This document shows positions 8,341 to 16,350 of a stretch of 64,000 bases of DNA, in pieces. A program made the translations under genes and the position numbers. The stretch's first letter is position 1. Each line of letters starts with the position of its first letter. Source of the stretch: Lacinutrix algicola (lineage in GTDB: Bacteria > Bacteroidota > Bacteroidia > Flavobacteriales > Flavobacteriaceae); contig NZ_LIQH01000032.1 of the NCBI RefSeq assembly GCF_001418085.1, positions 1 through 64,000 of the forward strand. Direction: 5' to 3'. The notes below the pieces were generated by a model. It saw only the letters and a program-made list of their open reading frames with translations. It had not been told where the DNA came from and did not search any database.

Positions 8341-9867
8341 ATGAAAAAGATTAAAATTATACTGTTGTTTTCTACTGTTATATTACTTTTCACTATGTGT
8401 AGCGAAAATCAAATAGATGGTGTGAAAGTAGGCTCTATTAATGGTAAAGTGGTTAGTCAAGGAACAAACTCACCATTAGAAAATGTAAAAATATCTACTA
8501 ACCCATCGTCTAGCACTGTGTTTTCAGATGAAGATGGTAATTTTGTTTTAAATGATGTAGAAGCACAAACTTATTCTGTTCAAGCAGAGTTAGGTGGTTA
8601 TGTAACTTCTTTTGAGTCGTCTACTGTTTTGGAAGATGTCGCATCTACTGTTGCTTTCGAACTTATTACTTCTAATGCAAATAATCAATCTCCATTAATA
8701 CCTAATATCGTTTTTCCAGAGGATTCTGCTACAGAAGTACCTTTAAATATCCAATTTACATGGGAAGGATCAGATCCAGATTCTAACGATGAATTATCAT
8801 ACAGTTTAGAATTAAGAAATGGAAACACTAATAATATAGAGATATATGAAACAGCTCAAGACACATTTTATTTAGCTACCAATTTAGAATTATCTACTTC
8901 CTATTATTGGCAGGTAAAAGTAACTGATGGTGTAAATGATGAAGTAGTATCTTCTGTTAGTCAATTCACTACAATTACATTGCCTAATAATCCAATATTA
9001 TTAGTTAAAGAAGAAAACGGAAATAATATAATATATTCTGGAAAGCAAAGTTTTGATGATGGCTTAGGTCTAATTACAGATGTAGATCTTTTGAAACTTA
9101 CAAGTGAAAATAATAATAGCTTTAGACCTAGAGCTAATAGTTTAATAAACAAAGTCGCCTATTTAAGAACAGTAGGAGGTAATACTCATGTTTTTACAAT
9201 GAATAGTGACGGCTCAAATAAAACACAAGTAACATCTTCAATTCCAGTTTCAGGATTTAGAGTAGATCATTTAGATTTCTGTTGGGCTCAAAACGGAAGT
9301 AAATTATACTATCCTAATTTTGATAAACTATATCAAATTAATGCAAATGGAAGTGGTGTTTCTCAAATTTATCAAACAACAGATGGTTCTTTTGTATCCG
9401 AAGTAGTTGAAAACACATTTGATAGTGATTTATTACTAATCAAAACAAATAATTCTAATGGTTATAATGCAAGAATTTTCACTTATAGATTGTCAACAGG
9501 TTTAGAAGAAACTGTAGTCGTTGAAAATTTATCTGGTGCATTAGGAGGAATAGATATTAATGCAAACGCAACTCAAATTTTGTACACAAGAGATATATCT
9601 GGTTCAGAAAATGTTAATTATCGTCAATTTCAAAGTAGAATTTTTATATTTGATATTGCAACTTTAAGTGCTACACAATTACCATCAGATGTTCTTTTAG
9701 GACAAAACGATTTGGATGTAAAATATTCTCCAGATGAAGGTTCTTTGATTTTTACGAGAGTATCAAACAATACATCAGCAATTCCTGAAATATTAACTTA
9801 TCAATTTTTAGTAGCTATAGAAGAAAGCGTCCAATTTACTGCTGCTTCAATGCCAGATTGGGATTAA
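8341..9867 (+). CDS. Curli-linked lipoprotein with carboxypeptidase-like, Fn3-like and propeller regions
   Basis: Predicted lipoprotein of 508 residues (lipobox FTMC, Cys20). Residues about 33-105 form a carboxypeptidase-regulatory-like beta-sandwich (SINGKVVSQGTNSPLENVKI, DEDGNFVLNDV). Residues about 120-210 look Fn3-like (PLNIQFTWEGSDPDSNDELSYS, TSYYWQVKVTDG). From about 215 to the end there are TolB/WD-type blade repeats (MNSDGSNKTQV, INANGSGVSQIY, FSPDEGSLIFTR-like). It is the last gene of the csg operon, 16 bases after csgG and followed by a strong terminator. A surface role in holding or tuning fibres is inference from position; no enzyme motif is visible. Confidence 0.75.
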   Translation: MKKIKIILLFSTVILLFTMCSENQIDGVKVGSINGKVVSQGTNSPLENVKISTNPSSSTVFSDEDGNFVLNDVEAQTYSVQAELGGYVTSFESSTVLEDVASTVAFELITSNANNQSPLIPNIVFPEDSATEVPLNIQFTWEGSDPDSNDELSYSLELRNGNTNNIEIYETAQDTFYLATNLELSTSYYWQVKVTDGVNDEVVSSVSQFTTITLPNNPILLVKEENGNNIIYSGKQSFDDGLGLITDVDLLKLTSENNNSFRPRANSLINKVAYLRTVGGNTHVFTMNSDGSNKTQVTSSIPVSGFRVDHLDFCWAQNGSKLYYPNFDKLYQINANGSGVSQIYQTTDGSFVSEVVENTFDSDLLLIKTNNSNGYNARIFTYRLSTGLEETVVVENLSGALGGIDINANATQILYTRDISGSENVNYRQFQSRIFIFDIATLSATQLPSDVLLGQNDLDVKYSPDEGSLIFTRVSNNTSAIPEILTYQFLVAIEESVQFTAASMPDWD

Positions 9868-9901
9868 CAATATTACTTTTACATCAATAAACTTAAGTTC
9901 T

Positions 9902-9936
9902 AAAAGCACACAAAAATTATTTGTGTGCTTTTTTAT
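9902..9936 (+). terminator. Terminator of the curli assembly operon
   Basis: A 13-bp perfect stem (AAAAGCACACAAA with TTTGTGTGCTTTT) around a short AATTA-type loop, followed by a T-run. Confidence 0.92.
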
Positions 9937-9958
9937 TTATAGGTTATATTAAAGTTCA

Positions 9959-9989
9959 TTTGGTATAACTACTAATAAAACTATCTTTG
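9959..9989 (+). promoter_or_regulatory. Promoter of purM
   Basis: TTTG (9959-9962), exactly 19 bases, then TATCTTTG (9982-9989): a textbook Bacteroidota promoter. The start codon at 10007 lies 17 bases downstream. Confidence 0.75.
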
Positions 9990-10006
9990 TGTTTTAATAC
10001 AATATT

Positions 10007-11185
10007 ATGAGCTCAGAAATAAGTAAACGTTATAGTCAAAGAGGTGTGTCGGCATCAAAAGAAGATGTGCATAATGCTATAAAAAACATAGATAAAGGCT
10101 TGTTTCCTAAAGCGTTTTGCAAAATTGTACCAGATTATCTAACAAATGATGATGATTATTGTTTAATCATGCATGCAGATGGAGCAGGAACAAAAAGTGC
10201 TTTAGCATATATGTATTGGAAAGAAACTGGAGATGTTTCAGTTTGGAAAGGTATTGCTCAAGATGCTTTGATTATGAATATCGACGATTTACTTTGTGTT
10301 GGTGCGACAGATAATATTATGTTATCATCTACCATTGGTAGAAATAAAAACTTAATTACAGGCGAAGTGTTATCTGCAATTATTAATGGAACCGAAGAAC
10401 TTATTCAAGATTTAAAAACCTTTGGAGTAACCATTCATTCTACAGGAGGAGAAACAGCAGATGTTGGGGATTTAGTAAGAACTATAATTGTAGACTCTAC
10501 AGTTACTGCTAGAATGAAACGTAGTGATGTAGTGGATAATGCAAACATAAAAGCAGGAGATGTAATTGTTGGTTTAGAAAGTTTTGGCCAAGCCACTTAC
10601 GAGAAAGAATATAATGGTGGAATGGGAAGTAATGGTTTAACATCTGCTAGACATGATGTTTTTAATAACTATTTAGCAAAAAAATACCCAGAAAGTTTTG
10701 ATGCAGCTGTACCTGAGGATTTAGTGTATTCTGGACAAGTAAAGTTAACAGATGAGGTTGAAGATAGTCCTATAGATGCAGGAAAATTAGTATTGTCTCC
10801 AACAAGAACTTATGCTCCAATTATAAAGGAGATTTTATCAAAGTTTAATTCTGAAACGCTACACGGAATGGTACATTGTTCTGGTGGAGCACAAACTAAA
10901 ATCCTTCATTTTGTAGATAATTTACATATTGTAAAAGATAACTTATTTCCAGTTCCACCTTTATTTAAATTAATACAAGAGCAATCTAAAACAGATTGGA
11001 AAGAAATGTATCAAGTATTTAATTGTGGACATAGAATGGAATTGTATGTTTCTCCAGAAATTGCAGAAGATATTATTTCTATTTCTAAATCTTATAATGT
11101 TAATGCTCAAATAGTTGGTAGAGTTGAAGCTTCTGAGACTAAAAAACTGACAATAAATAGTCCTTTCGGAACGTTTAATTATTAA
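10007..11185 (+). CDS. purM: Phosphoribosylformylglycinamidine cyclo-ligase (AIR synthase)
   Basis: Fifth step of de novo purine synthesis: ATP-dependent closure of FGAM to aminoimidazole ribotide. Seen: SKRYSQRGVSASKEDVHNAI, HADGAGTKSALAY (substrate loop), IAQDALIMNIDDLLCVGA (the D-x-x-x-M-N-x-x-D-D metal and ATP motif) and HSTGGETADVGDLVR. At 392 residues it is longer than E. coli PurM (345), as usual in Bacteroidota. It carries its own promoter and is separated from the curli operon by a terminator, so it is not functionally tied to it. Confidence 0.93.
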   Translation: MSSEISKRYSQRGVSASKEDVHNAIKNIDKGLFPKAFCKIVPDYLTNDDDYCLIMHADGAGTKSALAYMYWKETGDVSVWKGIAQDALIMNIDDLLCVGATDNIMLSSTIGRNKNLITGEVLSAIINGTEELIQDLKTFGVTIHSTGGETADVGDLVRTIIVDSTVTARMKRSDVVDNANIKAGDVIVGLESFGQATYEKEYNGGMGSNGLTSARHDVFNNYLAKKYPESFDAAVPEDLVYSGQVKLTDEVEDSPIDAGKLVLSPTRTYAPIIKEILSKFNSETLHGMVHCSGGAQTKILHFVDNLHIVKDNLFPVPPLFKLIQEQSKTDWKEMYQVFNCGHRMELYVSPEIAEDIISISKSYNVNAQIVGRVEASETKKLTINSPFGTFNY

Positions 11186-11214
11186 TCATTTCCTAAGTTT
11201 TAAATTAAAATAAT

Positions 11215-12177
11215 ATGAGATTTTGTCTTATAATTCTTGCCGTACTTTCTTTTCAAATATCTAAAGCACAAGATTCTATTGTGAAAAAACAAGATTCAGT
11301 TGTAAAAGTTTTAGATACTGTAACTTGGGTTCAAACAAACAGAGCAGGTTTAGATATTAATGAAGTTACTTTTGTGAATTGGAATGCAGGTGGAAGTAAT
11401 TCCGTTTCGGCACTTTTTAATATCGTTTCTAGTTTAACTTATAAAAAAGAAAACCTTATTTGGAAAAGTTCAATAAGATCACGTTATGGAGTCAATAAAC
11501 AAGAAAATCAGAAATTAAGAAAAACGGAAGACGAGTTAGAATTAATCTCTTCTATAGGTTATAGAAAAGATACTTTAACCAACTGGTATTATTCGGGTCG
11601 TTTTAATTTTAAAACGCAGTACTCTAACGGTTATAATTATCCTAATAGAGAAAATCCTATTTCACGTTTTATGGCTCCAGGGTATTTATTTATAGGTGGA
11701 GGTGTAGAATATGGTAAAAATCTGGAAAAACTATCCTTTTATTTCTCTCCTTTAACTTTTAAAGGAACTTTTGTTTTAGATCAAGAACTAGCAGATGCAG
11801 GTTCTTTTGGTGTTGAAGCAGCTGTATATGATGATTTCGGAAATAGAATTATAAAAGGAGAAAATGCAAGAACAGAAATGGGTGTTTTAATTACAAACAC
11901 CTATGAAACCGAAGTTTTTGAAAATATTTATGTTAGAAATCAATTAAGTCTTTATACAGACTATCTTAATACTTTTGGTAACGTTGATGTCGATTGGGAA
12001 GTTGTTTTTGATTTTAAGGTTAACGATTATGTAAAGGCAACTTTAGGTTCACATATTAAATACGATAATGATATTAAAACGCAACAAGAAACAGCTGTTG
12101 CAGATGTATTTGTAGAACGAGGAGCTAAACTACAATGGAAACAAGTTCTAGGAGTAGGTGTTACCATGGACTTATAA
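11215..12177 (+). CDS. DUF3078 outer-membrane-type protein
   Basis: Exported protein of 320 residues with a signal peptide (1-18, ISKA before Q). The conserved segment NRAGLDINEVTFVNWNAGGSNSVSAL is the DUF3078 hallmark, followed by alternating beta-strands ending in a membrane-type terminal strand (VLGVGVTMDL). It is probably a small outer-membrane barrel of unknown function, common in Flavobacteriia. It follows purM by 29 bases and may be co-transcribed with it. Confidence 0.85.
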   Translation: MRFCLIILAVLSFQISKAQDSIVKKQDSVVKVLDTVTWVQTNRAGLDINEVTFVNWNAGGSNSVSALFNIVSSLTYKKENLIWKSSIRSRYGVNKQENQKLRKTEDELELISSIGYRKDTLTNWYYSGRFNFKTQYSNGYNYPNRENPISRFMAPGYLFIGGGVEYGKNLEKLSFYFSPLTFKGTFVLDQELADAGSFGVEAAVYDDFGNRIIKGENARTEMGVLITNTYETEVFENIYVRNQLSLYTDYLNTFGNVDVDWEVVFDFKVNDYVKATLGSHIKYDNDIKTQQETAVADVFVERGAKLQWKQVLGVGVTMDL

Positions 12178-12187
12178 AGTATTATAG

Positions 12188-12868
12188 TTGAGACATAAAC
12201 TAATAATAAAACTAATAACGTTAGTTGTTGTTATAATAAATATAGCTTCAGTTTTATTTTTAGAATTTTTCATTAGTCAGCTTGTTAGATTAGCTTCAAG
12301 TGCTTTGTTTCTTCTTTTTCTTTTTTTATTTCTAAAAACTAGAGATAAATTATATTTAGTTTTTTTGATGATTATGGTTATTGCAGATGTTGTAGATCTG
12401 TATTATACTAATCCGTATATAACCGAGCTTTATTCTCTAATAAAAATATTTGCGTTTTCTCTATTAGCTGTAAGTATTTTAAAAAAGATAAAAACCCAAA
12501 AGTTAGAATATAAAGTAGCACTATTATTTTTAATAGTTGTCGGGATTAACTTATTAATTGCATACAAATTGGTTAGTGAGACATCTAATTTATTGTATAA
12601 TAACATAGAAAGAATAGCTATGTTTGCAAATTGGACTGTTAGCATTTCTGTAGCAGCAATTACTTCTAAGTATTATTTTGATTCCGAAACGAAAAGCGCT
12701 TTTTACTTTCTATGCTTTACTTTTCTATTTATTTTTACAGATTTATGTGGCTTTGCATCTAATTCCTTTGGAATGCATGCATTTCTGTATTTAGAACGTA
12801 TTTTATACTTCTTAGGATTTATGTACTTGTCCTTTTATTTATATTCTACAAAAGAAAAAGAAAGATGA
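12188..12868 (+). CDS. Multi-pass membrane protein, paralogue of the gene at 13244
   Basis: A 226-residue protein with about seven hydrophobic helices and a TTG start (the only start that covers the first helix). The C-terminal part FTDLCGFASNSFGMHAFLYLER matches FADISMFCAYFLEFKYMFYLER in the gene at 13244, so the two are probable paralogues. The helix count and the buried acidic residue before the last helices loosely recall YhhN/lysoplasmalogenase proteins, but I do not claim that family. Ten bases after the DUF3078 gene. Function unknown. Confidence 0.65.
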   Translation: MRHKLIIKLITLVVVIINIASVLFLEFFISQLVRLASSALFLLFLFLFLKTRDKLYLVFLMIMVIADVVDLYYTNPYITELYSLIKIFAFSLLAVSILKKIKTQKLEYKVALLFLIVVGINLLIAYKLVSETSNLLYNNIERIAMFANWTVSISVAAITSKYYFDSETKSAFYFLCFTFLFIFTDLCGFASNSFGMHAFLYLERILYFLGFMYLSFYLYSTKEKER

Positions 12869-12883
12869 TGCAATAGAATTGTT

Positions 12884-13174
12884 TTAAATAAAACCTTTTA
12901 TCAAAAATAAAAAAGTACAAGTTACTAAAGAGTCAATTACATAAAGAGTGAGAACTAATTTAAAGTTAGAAACACCTACCATTTTATAGAATTTTAATTT
13001 TCTTCGCATACTACTATCGTTAATCATTAACCAAAATAAGAGGATTAAAAATAATTTTGTCAATAGCGCACAAACTATTCCAGGATTATAGATAGTTACT
13101 AATATAGTAACAGCAAAAGACCACACAGCAATTGGTCTATAATAAAATAATATGGCTCTAAATTGGTTTAGCAT
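12884..13174 (-). CDS. Small membrane protein, unrecognised
   Basis: A 96-residue protein on the opposite strand between two related plus-strand membrane genes. It has two or three hydrophobic helices (about 14-30, 35-50 and 72-92) and a basic loop SSMRRKLKFYK on one side. I do not recognise the family. Base composition is like its neighbours and no stop interrupts it. It could be a real small gene or a chance reading frame, since nothing outside the sequence itself supports it. Confidence 0.45.
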   Translation of the reverse strand: MLNQFRAILFYYRPIAVWSFAVTILVTIYNPGIVCALLTKLFLILLFWLMINDSSMRRKLKFYKMVGVSNFKLVLTLYVIDSLVTCTFLFLIKGFI

Positions 13175-13243
13175 AGCTCATTTATAACGTAAGTTCTAGA
13201 AAAATATTTTAAACTAAAATCAACACTTTTTAAGTTTAAAATA

Positions 13244-14017
13244 TTGTTTTTAAGCATAGCAATAATTCCTATCTTCGTAAGACCAAATTATAACCTATTT
13301 ATTTTGTATCATCAAAAGCTATTATATTCTGTAGCAGTTATTTTATTTTCAACTGGTATTTATACAATATCAGAACTGTCATTAGACGATTATGATGTTC
13401 AAACCATGATTACATCTTTGGTATTTACTACTGTATATTTTTATATAGGTTGTTATAAGCACAAAACGGCAACAGCTATTATGCTTCTGTTTGTTCTTTT
13501 CGATATGCTTATTTTTTTTGTGCAAACGCCAGTAGTAATCAAGTTATCTATAATAGTACGGGCAGTGATATTTTTATTGTTATCTAGTTTAATAATAAAG
13601 AAAATTAATATTAAAGCACGAAGCTATTCCATGATTTTAATTTTTTCTTCAATAGCATTTTTAAATGGATACTTAGTTTATTTATTAATTTCTTCCGCAG
13701 ACATTAATAAATTTGGATTTGTAGATAGATCCTTTTTTATAATCCCAAGTATTATAATGATTATAATGTGTGTCTTTTCTGCAAATTATAATTTTAATAG
13801 ATTCCACTTGCGTTCAACACTCTTTTTATTAGCAACGTTTTGCGTAGCATTTGCAGATATTTCAATGTTTTGCGCCTATTTCTTAGAATTTAAATACATG
13901 TTTTATTTAGAACGTTTTTTTACAGTTTCTGCATTTTTAACTTTTGTAAACTACGTTATGTTAGAGAACAAAAAAAGAGCACAAAATTCAGAAGGGAAAA
14001 CCGTTTATTATTATTGA
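13244..14017 (+). CDS. Multi-pass membrane protein, paralogue of the gene at 12188
   Basis: A 257-residue protein with about eight hydrophobic segments and a TTG start. The C-terminal third aligns with the 12188 gene around FADIS..MFYLERFFTVSAFLTF versus FTDLC..FLYLERILYFLGFMYL. A basic tail (ENKKRAQ) suggests the C-terminus is cytoplasmic. The two paralogues flank a minus-strand gene. Function unknown. The start is uncertain because no ATG precedes the first helix. Confidence 0.6.
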   Translation: MFLSIAIIPIFVRPNYNLFILYHQKLLYSVAVILFSTGIYTISELSLDDYDVQTMITSLVFTTVYFYIGCYKHKTATAIMLLFVLFDMLIFFVQTPVVIKLSIIVRAVIFLLLSSLIIKKINIKARSYSMILIFSSIAFLNGYLVYLLISSADINKFGFVDRSFFIIPSIIMIIMCVFSANYNFNRFHLRSTLFLLATFCVAFADISMFCAYFLEFKYMFYLERFFTVSAFLTFVNYVMLENKKRAQNSEGKTVYYY

Positions 14018-14027
14018 TTTTTTATCG

Positions 14028-14035
14028 TATTTTTG
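14028..14035 (+). promoter_or_regulatory. Candidate -7 box for prfA
   Basis: TATTTTTG fits TAnnTTTG and lies 20 bases before the prfA ATG. No good -33 box is seen. Confidence 0.45.
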
Positions 14036-14055
14036 CTCAATAACGCAAAATATTT

Positions 14056-15132
14056 ATGTTAGATAAATTACAAATAGTAAAACAACGTTTTGATGAGGTG
14101 AGTGATTTAATCATTCAACCAGATATTATTTCAGATCAAAAAACTTATGTTGAGCTAACTAGAGAATACAAAAGTTTACGTTTGTTAATGGATAAACGTG
14201 AATTATATATAGAGCAGACTAATAATTTAGCTGAAGCTGAAGAAATAATATCAGACGGTAGTGATGCCGAAATGGTAGACATGGCTAAAATGCAATACGA
14301 TGATGCTAAAACTCAAATTCCATTATTAGAAGAAGAAATAAAATTACTGCTAATTCCTAAAGACCCTCAAGATGCTAAAAATGCTGTTGTAGAATTAAGA
14401 GCAGGAGCAGGTGGAGACGAAGCAAGTATTTTTGCTGGAGACTTGTTTAGAATGTATAGTAAGTACTGCGAAAACAGAGGATGGAAAGTAGATACTGTAG
14501 ATTATAGTGAAGGAACAAATGGAGGTTTTAAAGAAATTCAATTTGAAGTTTCTGGAGACGATGTTTATGGAACTTTAAAATTTGAAGCAGGAGTACACCG
14601 TGTACAACGTGTTCCACAAACAGAAACTCAAGGTCGTGTACATACAAGTGCTGCTACAGTAATGGTCTTTCCAGAAGCCGAAGAGTTTGATGTAGTTGTT
14701 GAAGCAAAAGACGTAAGAGTAGATTTCTTTTGTTCTTCAGGTCCAGGAGGTCAATCGGTAAACACAACGTATTCAGCAGTACGTTTAACGCACATTCCAA
14801 CAGGATTAGTGGCACAATGTCAAGATCAAAAATCGCAGCATAAGAATAAAGAGAAAGCCTTTAAGGTTTTACGTTCGCGTTTATATGATTTAGAATTAGC
14901 TAAGAAAAACGAAGAAGATGCTGCCTTAAGAGGTACTATGGTAACTTCTGGAGATAGAAGTGCTAAAATTAGAACTTATAATTATTCTCAAGGACGTGTA
15001 ACAGATCACAGAATTGGATTAACACTTTACGATTTGCAAAATATTGTAAACGGAGATATTCAAAAAATATTAGACGAATTAATGCTAGCCGATAATACTG
15101 AGAAGTTAAAGGCTAATAACGATTTACTTTAA
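14056..15132 (+). CDS. prfA: Peptide chain release factor 1
   Basis: Recognises UAA and UAG in the ribosomal A site and triggers peptide release. 358 residues, the usual length. The RF1 domain contains the GGQ catalytic motif in [17 protein letters not shown], the [22 protein letters not shown] segment that distinguishes RF1/RF2, and the C-terminal [15 protein letters not shown] strong terminator follows. Confidence 0.97.
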   Translation: MLDKLQIVKQRFDEVSDLIIQPDIISDQKTYVELTREYKSLRLLMDKRELYIEQTNNLAEAEEIISDGSDAEMVDMAKMQYDDAKTQIPLLEEEIKLLLIPKDPQDAKNAVVELRAGAGGDEASIFAGDLFRMYSKYCENRGWKVDTVDYSEGTNGGFKEIQFEVSGDDVYGTLKFEAGVHRVQRVPQTETQGRVHTSAATVMVFPEAEEFDVVVEAKDVRVDFFCSSGPGGQSVNTTYSAVRLTHIPTGLVAQCQDQKSQHKNKEKAFKVLRSRLYDLELAKKNEEDAALRGTMVTSGDRSAKIRTYNYSQGRVTDHRIGLTLYDLQNIVNGDIQKILDELMLADNTEKLKANNDLL

Positions 15133-15136
15133 ATTT

Positions 15137-15165
15137 AAAGCCTCTTTTTTAGAGGCTTTTTTATT
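15137..15165 (+). terminator. Terminator after prfA
   Basis: AAAGCCTCT pairs with AGAGGCTTT around a T4 loop, followed by TTTTT. Confidence 0.88.
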
Positions 15166-15189
15166 ATATAAAAATTAAATTATTTTGTT

Positions 15190-15223
15190 ACACCACACAC
15201 AAGAGCAACATTTGTAGTGGTGT
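15190..15223. repeat. Inverted repeat upstream of pyrF
   Basis: ACACCAC (15190-15196) and GTGGTGT (15217-15223) form 7-bp inverted arms around 20 bases, 26 bases before the pyrF ATG. Could be an operator or leader hairpin. No matching copy was seen elsewhere in the window. Confidence 0.35.
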
Positions 15224-15248
15224 GATGTGGAACTCACAATTTTAAAGC

Positions 15249-16064
15249 ATGACAACACAGCAACTAACGGCGCAAATTAAAAAAAAGAACTCTTTCTTAT
15301 GTATTGGGTTAGACGTTGATTTAAATAAAATCCCAAAACATTTATTAGAATTAGAAGATCCAATTTTCGAATTTAATAAAGCAATTATAGATGCAACACA
15401 TCATTTGTGTGTAGCTTACAAACCCAATACAGCGTTTTATGAAGCCTATGGGATTAAAGGTTGGCAAGCATTAGAAAAAACAATAAAATATTTAAATAAA
15501 AATCATCCTGAAATTTTTACAATTGCAGATGCAAAACGTGGAGATATTGGGAATACAAGTACCATGTACGCAAAAGCCTTTTTCGAAGACTTAGCGTTCG
15601 ATAGTGTTACAGTTGCTCCTTATATGGGAAAAGATTCTGTAGAGCCGTTCTTAGCCTTTAAAAATAAGCATACTATAATGCTAGCGTTAACATCTAATCA
15701 AGGTGCTTTCGATTTTCAAACAAAGCAAGTAGATGGTAAAGAACTTTATAAACAAGTTTTAGAAACTTCTAAAAATTGGGAGAACTCAGAGAATTTAATG
15801 TACGTAGTTGGTGCAACAAAAGCAGAATACTTCGCAGACATTAGAAAAATAATACCAAATAGTTTTTTACTAGTTCCTGGTGTTGGAGCACAAGGCGGAA
15901 ACCTTCAAGACGTTTGTAAATACGGAATGAGTGACAATGTTGGGCTGCTTATAAATTCTTCAAGAGGGATTATTTATGCTTCAAATAATAAAGATTTTGC
16001 ACAAGCAGCGGCTACAAAGGCAGCAGATTTACAGCAGCAAATGGAAGTTGTTTTAAATAGCTAA
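15249..16064 (+). CDS. pyrF: Orotidine 5'-phosphate decarboxylase, type 2
   Basis: Last step of UMP synthesis. 271 residues, matching the longer type 2 branch. The catalytic D-x-K-x-x-D motif is in [28 protein letters not shown] near the N-terminus and [10 protein letters not shown] near the phosphate-binding end also fit. Downstream is a non-coding stretch containing dispersed repeats. Confidence 0.95.
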   Translation: MTTQQLTAQIKKKNSFLCIGLDVDLNKIPKHLLELEDPIFEFNKAIIDATHHLCVAYKPNTAFYEAYGIKGWQALEKTIKYLNKNHPEIFTIADAKRGDIGNTSTMYAKAFFEDLAFDSVTVAPYMGKDSVEPFLAFKNKHTIMLALTSNQGAFDFQTKQVDGKELYKQVLETSKNWENSENLMYVVGATKAEYFADIRKIIPNSFLLVPGVGAQGGNLQDVCKYGMSDNVGLLINSSRGIIYASNNKDFAQAAATKAADLQQQMEVVLNS

Positions 16065-16065
16065 A

Positions 16066-16096
16066 GTCATTGCGAGGAGGTAGACGAAGCAATCTC
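16066..16096 (+). repeat. Dispersed GTCATTGCGAGG-type repeat
   Basis: Begins GTCATTGCGAGG and ends GACGAAGCAATCTC, immediately after the pyrF stop. This short intergenic repeat shape is familiar from many bacterial genomes. It shares its GTCATT..GCGAAG-like layout with the elements at 16133 and 16215. Confidence 0.5.
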
Positions 16097-16132
16097 ATAG
16101 TGCTATGGTAGCTGCTGTAATACAGAGAGTTT

Positions 16133-16161
16133 GTCATTCAGAGCACAGCGAAGAATCTCTT
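16133..16161 (+). repeat. Dispersed GTCATTCAGAGC repeat, copy 1
   Basis: GTCATTCAGAGC followed by ACAGCGAAGAATCT. Near-identical copies lie at 16215-16240 and 28680-28704, all between genes. The 16065-16350 gap holds no gene I can support. Confidence 0.65.
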
Positions 16162-16214
16162 AAAATAATTTAGTTAGTACTTTTTGCACTGAACTTGTTA
16201 TTTAGAGTAATTCT

Positions 16215-16240
16215 GTCATTCAGAGCGTAGCGAAGAACCT
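16215..16240 (+). repeat. Dispersed GTCATTCAGAGC repeat, copy 2
   Basis: Same element as 16133-16161 with GTAGCGAAGAACCT as its second half. Confidence 0.65.
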
Positions 16241-16257
16241 AAAAAGAAAAAATCTTT

Positions 16258-16280
16258 AAAATCGAATTCTAATTCAAAAC
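16258..16280 (+). repeat. Direct repeat, left copy, before the two-component operon
   Basis: Starts AAAATCGAATTCTAATTC. It matches 19067-19089 at 21 of 23 positions, and the two copies bracket the kinase and regulator genes. Confidence 0.45.
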
Positions 16281-16350
16281 TATCAAATTCTAATTCATCC
16301 CTTTTTATAAAACTATCATATACTATATTTGAATATCAAATTATAGAATA

